Of a stretch of DNA of 50,050 nucleotides, positions 14,869 through 23,980 are shown piece by piece. Each line of letters begins with the position of its first letter. Position 1 is the stretch's first letter. Source of the stretch: an uncultured Robiginitomaculum sp. (lineage in GTDB: Bacteria > Pseudomonadota > Alphaproteobacteria > Caulobacterales > Maricaulaceae); assembly GCA_938010385.1 (NCBI GenBank), contig CALLVD010000015.1:1-50050 (forward strand). The letters run 5' to 3'. Below the pieces are notes generated by a model that saw only the letters and a list, made by a program, of their open reading frames with translations, was not told where the DNA came from and made no database searches. The translations under genes and the position numbers were made by a program.

Positions 14869-15573
14869 ATGAGAGTTTTAGTCGTCGAAGATGATAAGGA
14901 TTTGTCACGTCAACTGGCCGAGGCCCTGCGCGATTCAGGCTATGCCGTTGACGTTGCCAATGATGGCGAAGACGGGCATTTTTTAGGCGACACAGAGCCT
15001 TATGACGCAGTCGTGCTGGACTTGGGTCTGCCGACGATTGACGGCATATCCATTTTGCAAAAATGGCGCGCGGACGGGAAAACGTTTCCTGTATTGATTC
15101 TGACCGCCCGCGATCAGTGGAGCGAGAAAGTCTCCGGCTTTGACGCCGGCGCAGATGATTATCTGACCAAACCGTTTCATACCGAAGAGCTTCTAGCGCG
15201 GCTGCGCGCTTTGATGCGCCGCGCGGCCGGTCACAGCACAGATACAATAGAGATTGGCGGCCTGACCGTTGATAACCGGTCGGCCCGCGCCTTTGTTGAC
15301 GGCATGCCGATCAAGCTGACGTCACACGAATTTCGCTTGCTCAGCTATATGGCTGTCCATGTCGGGCGGGTTATTTCGCGCACGGAATTGGTAGAGCATA
15401 TCTATGATCAGGATTTTGACCGCGATTCCAATACAATCGAAGTCTTTGTCGGGCGCCTGCGTAAGAAAATCGGAACCGAGCGCATTGAAACCGTGCGCGG
15501 TCTGGGCTACCGGCTTTTGGATCCCGCGTTAAGCAAGGACAAAGTCAAAGCGATTGAAGACCAAACCAAATAA
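14869..15573 (+). CDS. feuP: FeuP-like OmpR-family response regulator
   Basis: 234 residues. Receiver domain: acidic pocket ED-D at 7-9, phospho-acceptor Asp51 (AVVLDLGLP), Thr79 (LILTAR) and Lys101 (LTKPF). The C-terminal winged helix (LTSHEFRLLSYMAVHVGRVISRTELVEHIYDQDFDRDSNTIEVFVGRLRKKI) binds DNA. GDTEPYDAVVLDLGLPTIDG and RWSEK-like positions resemble rhizobial FeuP, which with FeuQ controls osmoadaptation and cyclic glucan export in those bacteria; the targets here are unknown. It overlaps the kinase gene by 20 bp, so the two are co-translated. Confidence 0.88.
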   Translation: MRVLVVEDDKDLSRQLAEALRDSGYAVDVANDGEDGHFLGDTEPYDAVVLDLGLPTIDGISILQKWRADGKTFPVLILTARDQWSEKVSGFDAGADDYLTKPFHTEELLARLRALMRRAAGHSTDTIEIGGLTVDNRSARAFVDGMPIKLTSHEFRLLSYMAVHVGRVISRTELVEHIYDQDFDRDSNTIEVFVGRLRKKIGTERIETVRGLGYRLLDPALSKDKVKAIEDQTK

Positions 15574-16978
15574 TCCCGCCGCCGAAACGGGGCGTTCGGC
15601 ATCACTGGTCGGCCGGCTTGTTCGCGGCGCCGTGCTTTGGGCGCTGCCGCTGCTGGCCTTAACCGCGTTCGCACTGGTTTGGCTCTACCGGGAGTCGACA
15701 TATCAGATTTTTGACGAACCGCTTATCAGCACCGTAACGTCCTTAATCTCGTCAGCTGAAACGATTCCGCAAGATTCGGGCGAGACCATTATTGCCCTGT
15801 CAAAAGAGCCGCTGGATCCGCGTTATCAGCGGGCTTTATCCGGACGCTATTGGCAGGTCATCACCGATGAGGCGCAAATCACCTCGCGCTCGCTTTACGG
15901 AGAAGAGATCGATTTTTCTGCTGATGAGCGCGCCAAACTTCTCGGCAATCCCGGCGCGCAGATAAGCGGCAGCAGCCCGGGTCCCGACGGCGAGAGCCTG
16001 CGCTTTGTTGCGCGCTCGGTCATTCTTCCTGACATTCAGCGCCCTGTTATTATGGTCGCGGCCATGGATGAAAGTCCGGCAAAGCGCGCGATTAACCGGT
16101 TTGCCGTATTGGCGATTTCCGTTTTGGCTGCGCTGACTTTGGGCTTAATTGCGGCCGTAACCTTGCAAGTGCGGCTTGGCCTGCGCCCGCTTTTTGATTT
16201 GCGCGACCGCGTGGCGAGCGTGCGTGAAGGCAGCGCGACGAAGGTGGAGGGGGACTATCCGCGCGAAATTGCGCCGCTGGCCGGGGAGTTGAACTCCCTG
16301 ATTGCCCATAACCGCGACGTGGTAGAGCGGGCGAAAACCCATGTCAGCAATCTGGCCCATGCGCTGAAAACGCCGCTGGCTGTGCTGACCAATGAAGCCG
16401 ACAAAGCCAAGACGGATTTAGGCGAAATTGTCGGCCGGCAAACCCGAACCATGACGTCACAGGTAGAGCATCATCTGGCCCGTGCCCGCGCGGCGGCGCG
16501 CGCCCAAACGATCGGGACCCGGTCTGATGTGACCGAATCGATTACCGCCATGGTGCGAACGATGGCGCGAATTTACGGGCAAAAAGATTTGGACATCACC
16601 CAAAACCTTGACCCCGAAATCTGGTTTCGCGGTGAGAAAGCCGACCTGGATGAAATTGCAGGCAATCTGCTCGACAATGCCTGCAAATGGGCGAAAGCGT
16701 CTGTGAAGGTGACTGTCTCTGCCGGCGTTGAAGCCGGATTTGCGTCAATGATTGTCGAAGATGACGGGCCCGGCGTAAGGCCGGAGAATTACGCCAAAGC
16801 GCTCCAGCGCGGCGAACGCCTTGACGAAGCCACGCCCGGGACCGGGTTTGGCCTGTCCATTGTTGATGATTTGGTCCGCGCCTACAAAGGCGAAGTGGCG
16901 CTTGGGCGCTCCGCCATGGGCGGGCTGAAAGTAACTTTGACCATTCCGAGCGCCCCGCCGCCTGAGGACAGCCTATGA
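15554..16978 (+). CDS. feuQ: FeuQ/PhoQ-like sensor histidine kinase
   Basis: 474 residues in the inner membrane: TM1 about 25-45, a ~135-residue periplasmic sensor, TM2 about 182-202, a HAMP linker, the dimerisation H-box with His269 (NLAHALKTPLAVL), and an HATPase domain with N box (GNLLDNACKWAKASV), G1 (DDGPGV) and G2 (GTGFGLSIV). It phosphorylates the overlapping response regulator. The extended Asn-Ala-His H-box and the spacing fit the PhoQ/FeuQ subfamily. It ends in an ATGA overlap with a methyltransferase gene, an unusual operon partner. Confidence 0.9.
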   Translation: MKTKPNNPAAETGRSASLVGRLVRGAVLWALPLLALTAFALVWLYRESTYQIFDEPLISTVTSLISSAETIPQDSGETIIALSKEPLDPRYQRALSGRYWQVITDEAQITSRSLYGEEIDFSADERAKLLGNPGAQISGSSPGPDGESLRFVARSVILPDIQRPVIMVAAMDESPAKRAINRFAVLAISVLAALTLGLIAAVTLQVRLGLRPLFDLRDRVASVREGSATKVEGDYPREIAPLAGELNSLIAHNRDVVERAKTHVSNLAHALKTPLAVLTNEADKAKTDLGEIVGRQTRTMTSQVEHHLARARAAARAQTIGTRSDVTESITAMVRTMARIYGQKDLDITQNLDPEIWFRGEKADLDEIAGNLLDNACKWAKASVKVTVSAGVEAGFASMIVEDDGPGVRPENYAKALQRGERLDEATPGTGFGLSIVDDLVRAYKGEVALGRSAMGGLKVTLTIPSAPPPEDSL

Positions 16979-17613
16979 AACCGCCCATACATTTAGAAGA
17001 CCGCGAAAGCCTTGGCGCGCGAATTGTGTCTCCGACGGCCGCGCGAAACTGCGAGCCGATTGCCGATGTGATTGCGCCTTTAATTGTCCCCGGTCGGCGC
17101 GTCTTGGAAATCGCATCGGGCACAGGGCAGCAAGCGGCAGCGGTCACGGCGCGGCTTAAAACTGTGCATTGGCAGACTTCTGATCCCGATGCTGACAGCC
17201 GCGCAAGCCTGCAAACATACGCCGAAGAGTTTCCCGGAAAAATCGCGCCGCCGTTAAACTTAGATGTCACTAAGCCCGATTGGACGGCCCGGCTTTCATC
17301 GCGTTACGACTATATGATGTGCGCCAACATGATCCATATTGCGCCGGTCGAGGCGCTTTTGGGCTTGGCTGACGGCGCGGGTAAAATCCTGCCTGAAAGC
17401 GGAGCCGTCTTTCTTTACGGCCCGTTTTTGTTCGGTGAAAACAGCGCGCAATCCAATTTGGATTTTTCGGATCGCCTCAAGGCCCGCGATGCGCGCTGGG
17501 GCGTGCGCGAGTCAGACTTTGTTAAGCATATCTTTGCCAAGTCAGGCTTTACTGGGTGCAAGCAAGTCGACATGCCGGCCGAGAACCACATCCTGATCTT
17601 TTCCCGCAGTTAA
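16975..17613 (+). CDS. DUF938 SAM-dependent methyltransferase-like protein
   Basis: 212 residues of the DUF938 family, class I methyltransferase fold. SAM motif I is RRVLEIASGTGQQAA (about residues 41-55); further family marks are the N-terminal SPTAARNCEPIADVI, HWQTSDPDADSRASLQTY and the C-terminal FLYGPFLFGENSAQSNLDFSDRLKARDARWGVRE. Substrate unknown. Its start overlaps the kinase stop, so it is expected to be made with the FeuP/FeuQ pair, although a functional tie is not known to me. Confidence 0.88.
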   Translation: MKPPIHLEDRESLGARIVSPTAARNCEPIADVIAPLIVPGRRVLEIASGTGQQAAAVTARLKTVHWQTSDPDADSRASLQTYAEEFPGKIAPPLNLDVTKPDWTARLSSRYDYMMCANMIHIAPVEALLGLADGAGKILPESGAVFLYGPFLFGENSAQSNLDFSDRLKARDARWGVRESDFVKHIFAKSGFTGCKQVDMPAENHILIFSRS

Positions 17614-17621
17614 ACTTGCTC

Positions 17622-17644
17622 ACATGACGGTTTTGTCATGTTTT
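17622..17644 (+). terminator. terminator-like hairpin after the methyltransferase gene
   Basis: ACATGAC (17622-17628) and GTCATGT (17635-17641) form a 7-bp stem with a 6-nt loop, followed by a short T-run (17641-17644). It closes the feuPQ-methyltransferase unit. The stem is not GC-rich, so termination may be partial. Confidence 0.5.
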
Positions 17645-17660
17645 AGAAAGATTAGAGCCA

Positions 17661-17676
17661 TGTGACCCAAGTCACA
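17661..17676. promoter_or_regulatory. perfect CRP/FNR-type palindrome before the Do protease gene
   Basis: TGTGACCCAAGTCACA is a perfect palindrome in both arms and matches the TGTGA-N6-TCACA consensus of CRP. It ends 25 bp before the ATG at 17702, so it probably overlaps the core promoter, which fits repression better than activation. Which regulator of the CRP/FNR superfamily binds is not known. Confidence 0.6.
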
Positions 17677-17701
17677 GTGCCTATGTGATTTGGAGACGGC
17701 T

Positions 17702-19096
17702 ATGCCCGCACTGAAAACAGCCTTGAAAATTTTGTCCGGCGCAGCTTGCGCTGCGAGCTTGCTTGCCTTGCCGGCGGGCGCGCGGCCGCTGGGTTATCCC
17801 GGTGAAAACGGCCTTCCGAAATCTTTTGCTGATTTGATTGAACAAGTGACGCCGGGCGTGGTCAACATTATCGCGTTTGAACGCGGCACGGCGGCCGAAC
17901 CCGGCAGTGAAGGGCAGGGCTCAGGCTTTGTCATTACTGCCGACGGGCGCGTTGTAACAAATTACCATGTCATTCGCGGCGCAGACGAGCTGACCGTGGA
18001 ATTTGGCAATGGCGAGCAATTTGCCGCAAAAGTCATCGGGACCGACGAAGAGACAGACTTGGCGCTTTTAAAAATTCAAAATGACCGTGAATTTGACTAT
18101 GTTCAATTTCATCGCGGCGCGCCCGTGCGGGTCGGCGATTGGGCGCTCGCTATCGGTAATCCGTTCGGTATAGGGCAATCATCCAGCGTCGGTATCGTGT
18201 CGGCGATCGGGCGTGACGCGGACGGCTCGGGGCCTTATGTGGATTATCTTCAAACAGATGCAACCATCAACCGGGGTAATTCCGGCGGGCCTTTGTTTAA
18301 TCTTGAAGGCAAAGTTATCGCCGTTAATTCAGCGATTTACTCCCCGACCGGCGCGAGCGTCGGCATCGGCTATGCCATTCCGCACACTATGGCTGAAGAG
18401 GTGATTGAAGAGCTTAAGGCTTATTCCAAAGTGCGGCGCGGCTTCTTTGGCGCGTCTTTGCGTACGGCGGAAATGACCTGGGAAAATGATAACGGTACAT
18501 TCAGCAGCGGCGCAACTGTCGAAGCTTTGGTCGCCGGCGGTCCGGCGCAGCTTTCCGGCATTCAGGTCGAAGATGTAATTTTAAATATCAACGGCTCCGG
18601 GGTGATGACATCCGTCGAAGCGACCCGCGCCATCGGTAAATTACGCGCCGGCCAGACAGTGCCGTTTGAAGTTTTGCGCGGCAATAATGTTGAATCCATT
18701 ACGGTCAATGTGACCTTGGGCGAGCGCCCGGAAAAGACGCAACTGGACGCTTATATGGGCGTGGACACCGGCGGAAATACTGACAGCTCGCCAACCGTGC
18801 CCGATAGCGGAACAGGCTTAGGCCTTGTCGATCTATCGGCTAATTTCCGAAATTCTATCGGCATGCGCTCTGACCAAGTCGGCGTTTATGTCGACACGGT
18901 CGCGCCCGGCAGTCACGCCGCGCGCAAGGGGTTGAAATCCGGCATGGTCATTTTGCAATTTGACCAAAAAGACGTGCCGAGCGTCGCGCGGTTTGAAAGC
19001 CTTCTGGCAAAAGCCAAGCGCGCCGGAAAAACAGACGTTTTACTGAAAATTCGAACCCTGAACGGCAGCGAAAATTTCGTTGGCCTCCCGATTTAA
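17702..19096 (+). CDS. Do-type periplasmic serine protease (DegP/DegQ family)
   Basis: 464 residues exported by a signal peptide (first ~28, KTALKILSGAACAASLLALPAGA). The trypsin-like domain has the triad His89 (VVTNYHVI), Asp119 (EETDLALLK) and Ser194 (NRGNSGGPL). Two PDZ domains follow: about 245-345 (ALVAGGPAQLSGIQVEDVILNINGSGV) and 375-464 (VAPGSHAARKGLKSGMVILQFDQKDV). It should degrade or refold misfolded envelope proteins. The ATG at 17702 with GGAGA upstream is preferred over a TTG four codons earlier. A two-component pair follows 32 bp downstream, pointing to shared control of envelope stress. Confidence 0.92.
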   Translation: MPALKTALKILSGAACAASLLALPAGARPLGYPGENGLPKSFADLIEQVTPGVVNIIAFERGTAAEPGSEGQGSGFVITADGRVVTNYHVIRGADELTVEFGNGEQFAAKVIGTDEETDLALLKIQNDREFDYVQFHRGAPVRVGDWALAIGNPFGIGQSSSVGIVSAIGRDADGSGPYVDYLQTDATINRGNSGGPLFNLEGKVIAVNSAIYSPTGASVGIGYAIPHTMAEEVIEELKAYSKVRRGFFGASLRTAEMTWENDNGTFSSGATVEALVAGGPAQLSGIQVEDVILNINGSGVMTSVEATRAIGKLRAGQTVPFEVLRGNNVESITVNVTLGERPEKTQLDAYMGVDTGGNTDSSPTVPDSGTGLGLVDLSANFRNSIGMRSDQVGVYVDTVAPGSHAARKGLKSGMVILQFDQKDVPSVARFESLLAKAKRAGKTDVLLKIRTLNGSENFVGLPI

Positions 19097-19128
19097 ACTG
19101 ACTGCCGAGCGGGCAGAGAAGGAAACAT

Positions 19129-19800
19129 ATGCGTATTTTAGTTGTCGAAGATGATGAAATTGCTGCCGAATACGTCCGCAAGGGCTTGATGGAAGCCGGC
19201 CATGTTGTTGATCTGGCCGGCGACGGAGAGCTGGGTCTGGAGATGGCCAAGGCGGCGGATTATGATGCCTTGGTGCTTGATCGCATGCTGCCAAAACGCG
19301 ATGGCCTGTCCATGCTCGCCGCTATGCGTGAGGACGGGGATGCCACGCCGGTGCTGATTTTGTCAGCTTTGGGTGAGGTCGATCACCGCATTGAAGGTCT
19401 TCGCGCCGGCGGTGATGACTATTTGGCTAAGCCTTACTCATTTGCCGAACTGCTGGCCCGCGTCGAAGCTATCGGCCGGCGCAGCGATCCGACAGCCGCC
19501 GTGACCAAATTAAAGGTCGGGGATCTGGAAATGGATTTGCTTGCCCGCACAGTGACCCGCGCTGATGAAAATATCCTGCTGCAACCGCGTGAATTTCGCT
19601 TGTTGGAATGCCTGATGCGTAATGCCGGCCGGGTTGTGACGCGGACCATGCTTTTGGAAAAAGTCTGGGATTATCATTTTGACCCCCAGACTAATGTGAT
19701 TGACGTTCACATCTCCCGCTTGCGCTCCAAGATCGATAAAGAGTTCGACACGCAGCTTTTGCATACGGTGCGCGGGGCGGGTTACCGCTTGCAAACCTAG
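19129..19800 (+). CDS. OmpR-family response regulator
   Basis: 223 residues. Receiver: acidic residues 7-9, phospho-Asp51 (ALVLDRMLP), Ser79 (LILSALG) and Lys101 (LAKPY). DNA-binding winged helix: LQPREFRLLECLMRNAGRVVTRTMLLEKVWDYHFDPQTNVIDVHISRLRSKI, close to the CusR/QseB type in the last part. A GGAAAC-type purine stretch precedes the ATG. It lies between the protease and its cognate kinase, an order common in alphaproteobacteria before glnE. Regulated genes are unknown; the adjacent protease is an obvious candidate. Confidence 0.9.
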   Translation: MRILVVEDDEIAAEYVRKGLMEAGHVVDLAGDGELGLEMAKAADYDALVLDRMLPKRDGLSMLAAMREDGDATPVLILSALGEVDHRIEGLRAGGDDYLAKPYSFAELLARVEAIGRRSDPTAAVTKLKVGDLEMDLLARTVTRADENILLQPREFRLLECLMRNAGRVVTRTMLLEKVWDYHFDPQTNVIDVHISRLRSKIDKEFDTQLLHTVRGAGYRLQT

Positions 19801-19804
19801 GCGC

Positions 19805-19824
19805 ATCCGGACACTATCCGGACA
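19805..19824 (+). repeat. tandem 9-bp repeat at the kinase start codon
   Basis: ATCCGGACA occurs at 19805-19813 and again at 19816-19824, an 11-bp period; the second copy runs into the ATG (19824) of the histidine kinase. No Shine-Dalgarno-like purine run is present, so translation may be coupled to the upstream gene. The repeat could be a slippage product or a protein-binding site. Confidence 0.6.
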
Positions 19825-21230
19825 TGATTGACCGGCTATCCAGAATATATCGCAGTACGGTTTTCCGTCTGTCATTGATTGCGGCGGCGCTCTTTGTAGC
19901 GTCGTCGTTTATTGTGCTGGGCTATATTTATTATGCCACGGTCACGACTCGCCTGAATGAGATTGATGACGGTCTGGAAGCCGAGCTGGAAGAGATTGAA
20001 GATCTGTTCTCGCGCGGGGGCGCCAATGCGGTCAACCAGCTTGCGATTAACCGGATTTTATCGCCGTCCTCGCCAAACCTTTATCTGTTTCAAAACGGCA
20101 ATTCTCCGGCCACGTCCAATCTGGAAGGCGACCCGATTCCGGAAAGCCCCAAGGGACCGAACGAGACCATCCAATTTGTGTTTGAAGTTCGCGATACCAA
20201 GACCGGGATGGGCAGCGGCGAGTTTCACCGCGCCCGCGGCCGTTACCAAGTGCTCGCTCCGACCACGGTGATTTTCGTCGGCCGGGACGTGGAACTGATT
20301 GTGACAGCCGCCGAGCGTGTGCAGAGGGCCTTACTGATTGCCATGTTAATGGCGGCGACGCTGGGCATTGTTTCCGGAGCTTATGTCTCCGGCCGATTTG
20401 CCCGCCGGATTGACCGGTTTAACCGTCTGGCCACAGATATTCAGGGCGGTGATTTTAAGCGCCGCGCGCCCGTCACAAACAGCGGTGACGAGCTTGATGA
20501 TCTGGCGCAGCATTTGAACGGCATGCTGGATCATATTGACCGACTTATGAGCGCTATGCGCTACGCCGGAGATTCGATTGCCCATGATTTGCGCTCGCCG
20601 CTGACGCGCCTGCGTACGTCTTTGGAATCAACGGCAACGCAGGTCAAAGACCCGCAAGCCCGTGAAGCGCTTTTCGACGCCGCCGATAATGCGACCGAAT
20701 TGCTCGGCACGTTTGAAAGCGTGCTTCGCATTGCCAGATTGGAAGCGGGAGACCGCCGCGAGCTTTTGGTAAATATCGATCCGCAGCCCGTAATCGATGA
20801 TTTGGCGGAGCTTTACGAGCCGTCCTGCGAAGATGCCCGCCTTGGTTTTATAAGCGAGATTGAAGCCGGCCACATGATTGCGGCGGATCGGGGACTGCTC
20901 TCTCAGGCCGTCTCTAACCTTCTTGAGAACGCCATTAAATACACGCCCAAGGGCGGTAATATACGCCTGACACTGCGCAAGAACCGCGCGGGCCGCGTTG
21001 AAATTAATGTCAGCGATGACGGCCCCGGCATTCCGACCGAGCAGCGCGAGCGGGTCAAAGAACGGTTTGTCCGTCTTGAACAATCACGCAGCCTGCCCGG
21101 AACGGGGCTGGGCTTGTCGCTGGTTCAGGCGGTGGCGGATTTACACCGCGCGGAGTTCAGCTTGTCCAAAAGTGATATTGCGAAGACCGGCCTAAAGGCG
21201 ACACTGCGCTTCCCGCGCGTCAGAAAATAA
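19824..21230 (+). CDS. membrane sensor histidine kinase
   Basis: 468 residues: TM1 about 15-38, periplasmic domain to ~165, TM2 about 168-190, HAMP (RRIDRFNRLATDIQGGDFKRRAPV), H-box with His254 (DSIAHDLRSPLTRL), and HATPase with N box (VSNLLENAIKYTPKGG), G1 (DDGPGI) and G2 (GTGLGLSLV). A kinase of the CusS/EnvZ-like HAMP-HisKA class, cognate to the regulator upstream. Its stop overlaps the glnE start by TAATG, so glnE can be expressed from the same message. Confidence 0.9.
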   Translation: MIDRLSRIYRSTVFRLSLIAAALFVASSFIVLGYIYYATVTTRLNEIDDGLEAELEEIEDLFSRGGANAVNQLAINRILSPSSPNLYLFQNGNSPATSNLEGDPIPESPKGPNETIQFVFEVRDTKTGMGSGEFHRARGRYQVLAPTTVIFVGRDVELIVTAAERVQRALLIAMLMAATLGIVSGAYVSGRFARRIDRFNRLATDIQGGDFKRRAPVTNSGDELDDLAQHLNGMLDHIDRLMSAMRYAGDSIAHDLRSPLTRLRTSLESTATQVKDPQAREALFDAADNATELLGTFESVLRIARLEAGDRRELLVNIDPQPVIDDLAELYEPSCEDARLGFISEIEAGHMIAADRGLLSQAVSNLLENAIKYTPKGGNIRLTLRKNRAGRVEINVSDDGPGIPTEQRERVKERFVRLEQSRSLPGTGLGLSLVQAVADLHRAEFSLSKSDIAKTGLKATLRFPRVRK

Positions 21231-23980
21231 TGTCGGGCGAGCAGACCGCATTACAGGCCGGCTTTGATTTGGCCCGCGCACACACACATTACTTAGCGCA
21301 GTTGATTGACGCGCATTCGGATATCACTGCGCAAAGTTTAAGCCAAAGTTCGGATGCGCCTTTAGCGGCAATTTACGCGCAAATTGACACTCTCGCAGAT
21401 GCGGACAATTTAGAGCATATCATGCGCGATATGCGCCGATTAAAACACCGCGCGCACTTGATTATCGCAGTGTTCGATTTATCGCGCGTGTGGGATTGGG
21501 ACGCCGCCACCCGCGCACTGACACAGCTGGCCGATAAATGCCTGTCGGCCGCTTTAGCCTTTGCGGCGCGCGACGACGGTTTCCCGCCCGGGTCCGACAC
21601 GCCGGCGCCGGGGTTGTTTGCGCTGGCCGTTGGCAAATACGGCGCGCATGAGCTGAATTATTCCAGCGATATTGACTTCATGGTCTTTTACGACCCGGCG
21701 GTGATCACATTGCCGCAAACCCGCAAACCGGAATTGGCCCTGATCAGGCTTGTGCAAAAAATCGTCAAAATTTTAGACAGCGTCAATGCGGACGGTTACG
21801 TCTTTCGGTGTGACCTGCGCCTGCGGCCTGACCCGCGTTCCAATGCAGTGGCTGTCTCAACGACATCGGCAGAGCGCTATTATGAAAGCCTGGGGCAAAA
21901 TTGGGAACGGGCCGCCATGATTAAAGCGCGGGTTTGCGCCGGCGATGCACAGGCCGGAGCGGCTTTTATGTCCGGCGTGCTGCGCAGCTTTATCTGGCGA
22001 CGGTCTTTGGATTTTGCCGCTATCGCCGACATTCAGGCGATGAAGCGGCAAATCAATTCGGGCGGCGGGCACAGCGACATTCAGGCGGCCGGTCACCACT
22101 TAAAGCTTGGCCGCGGCGGCATTCGCGAAATTGAATTTTACGCTCAAACTCAGCAGCTTATCTTGGGCGGACGGCATAAGGCGCTGCGCTGCATCCGCAC
22201 CGATGAGGCCCTGACAATGCTGGGCGAAATGGCGTTTCAGGACAAAACGGCTTTAGCACAAATGATAGCTGATTACGGCTTTCTGCGCGATTTAGAGCAC
22301 CGCGTGCAAATGATAGATGACGCGCAAACGCATATCTGTCCGGCCGACAATGCGCGGCGATTGCGGCTGGCCAAGCTGTCAGGCTTTGATGATTTGCCCG
22401 CATTTGATACCGCGCTTGAGACCGTCCTGGGCCGGGTCAATGACGCTTATATTTCTCTCTATCCGGACGCAGAAAGCTTGGCATCAGAGGCGGGCACTTT
22501 GTCATTTACCGGCGTTGAGGCCGGGCCGAATACGTTGGAAACGTTTGACAGGCTGGGCTTTAAACGCGGTCCGGATATTTGGAATATTATGGCCGGCTGG
22601 CTCGGAGGACGCACGGCGGCAACGCGAACCGTGCGGGCGCGCGAAAGCTTAACTCGTCTCGCGCCGGTGATTATTGACGGATGCAGCCGAACAGGCCTGC
22701 CGGATGAGAGTTTTTTCAGGTTCGCGCAATTTTTTGAAAACCTGAATGCCGGCGTTTCAATTTTGGCGATGTTTGAGCGGCAACCCGATTTGCTTACAGA
22801 GGCGATTGATTTGATGGCGCAAGCCCCGCGTCTGGCTGAAGTCCTATCAGTAAAACCTGAAATATTAGACATCCTTATCGAGCCCGACTTTGAGAGCGCT
22901 AAGGCGAGTCTGCCTTCAATGAAACCGGATCCCGGCAATGATTTGGAAGGGGAGATGAATGCCGTGCGCCGCATAGTCCGCGAGCAACATTTTAAAGTCG
23001 GGGCCGGCATTCTCGCCGGGCGTATGTCTGCGCAATCAGCCTCCCATCAACTGGCCGATTTAGCTGACAGCGCCGTAGTCCGTCTCGCGCTCGCGGCGCG
23101 CCGTGATGTTGAGCGCCGATTACAAAACCCCGGCGGCAACATGGCCGTGCTGGCCATGGGTAAGATGGGCGGGCGCGAAATGACGGTGACGTCTGATTTA
23201 GATATTATGGTGCTTTACGATCCGGGCGAAGCCGACGCCGGCGCGGCGCATATCTACTACACCAAAGTCACGCAGCGGCTGATTTCGGCCCTGTCTGCAC
23301 CCACGCAAGAAGGCGCTTTGTATGAGGTCGATATGGCCCTTCGCCCGTCAGGCAGCGCCGGGCCGATTACGGTCAGTATGAAAGCCCTTACGGGATATTA
23401 TGCGGATCAAGCTTGGACATGGGAGTTTATGGCGCTGACCCGCGCGCGGGTCTCGTGGGCCGCCTCGGATGATTTCAAAAAGCGCGTTGAAAAAACAACC
23501 CGGCAGATACTCATGCAGGCTCGCGACGCGGCTGTTATAAAAGCCGACGTTACGGATATGCGTCGGCGGCTTGAACGCGATAAGCCGGCCAAGAGTGATT
23601 GGGATATAAAAATGGTGGCCGGCGGGATTGTCGACATTGAATTTATTGCTCAATATTTACAGCTGATTGCAGGGCCCAAAGCGCCCGAGTTGCTCAATGT
23701 CTCAACGCGCGCTGTTTTACTGCAGGCTCAAAACGCGAAATTAATCAGCCCGTCAGATTACAAAATATTATCCGGGGCCACTGATCTTTATGATGGGATG
23801 CGGGCCTATCTGTCTGTGGCTGTGTCGGGGCTGTTTGACCCGCAGACGGCGCCGCGCATCGTTTGCGATCGTCTGGCTGTGCTTTGCGGCAGGGACAGCT
23901 TTGAGGATATGGGTGCAGATTATGCCCTTATCAGAAAAGACGTTCGGGCAATTTTCGAAAAAATTGTCGGACCGGTTTAG
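21230..23980 (+). CDS. glnE: bifunctional glutamine synthetase adenylyltransferase/deadenylase
   Basis: Switches glutamine synthetase off by adenylylation and on again by deadenylylation, in response to PII and glutamine. 916 residues, near the usual ~950. Both nucleotidyltransferase cores are visible: the N-terminal deadenylase ALAVGKYGAHELNYSSDIDFMVFYD (about 139-163) and the C-terminal adenylylase LAMGKMGGREMTVTSDLDIMVLYD (about 640-665). Each is followed by a GIREIEFY- or GIVDIEFIAQ-type helix. The start shares bases with the kinase stop, and the stop overlaps the convergent kinase gene by 4 bp. Order protease-RR-HK-glnE recurs in alphaproteobacteria. Confidence 0.96.
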   Translation: MSGEQTALQAGFDLARAHTHYLAQLIDAHSDITAQSLSQSSDAPLAAIYAQIDTLADADNLEHIMRDMRRLKHRAHLIIAVFDLSRVWDWDAATRALTQLADKCLSAALAFAARDDGFPPGSDTPAPGLFALAVGKYGAHELNYSSDIDFMVFYDPAVITLPQTRKPELALIRLVQKIVKILDSVNADGYVFRCDLRLRPDPRSNAVAVSTTSAERYYESLGQNWERAAMIKARVCAGDAQAGAAFMSGVLRSFIWRRSLDFAAIADIQAMKRQINSGGGHSDIQAAGHHLKLGRGGIREIEFYAQTQQLILGGRHKALRCIRTDEALTMLGEMAFQDKTALAQMIADYGFLRDLEHRVQMIDDAQTHICPADNARRLRLAKLSGFDDLPAFDTALETVLGRVNDAYISLYPDAESLASEAGTLSFTGVEAGPNTLETFDRLGFKRGPDIWNIMAGWLGGRTAATRTVRARESLTRLAPVIIDGCSRTGLPDESFFRFAQFFENLNAGVSILAMFERQPDLLTEAIDLMAQAPRLAEVLSVKPEILDILIEPDFESAKASLPSMKPDPGNDLEGEMNAVRRIVREQHFKVGAGILAGRMSAQSASHQLADLADSAVVRLALAARRDVERRLQNPGGNMAVLAMGKMGGREMTVTSDLDIMVLYDPGEADAGAAHIYYTKVTQRLISALSAPTQEGALYEVDMALRPSGSAGPITVSMKALTGYYADQAWTWEFMALTRARVSWAASDDFKKRVEKTTRQILMQARDAAVIKADVTDMRRRLERDKPAKSDWDIKMVAGGIVDIEFIAQYLQLIAGPKAPELLNVSTRAVLLQAQNAKLISPSDYKILSGATDLYDGMRAYLSVAVSGLFDPQTAPRIVCDRLAVLCGRDSFEDMGADYALIRKDVRAIFEKIVGPV

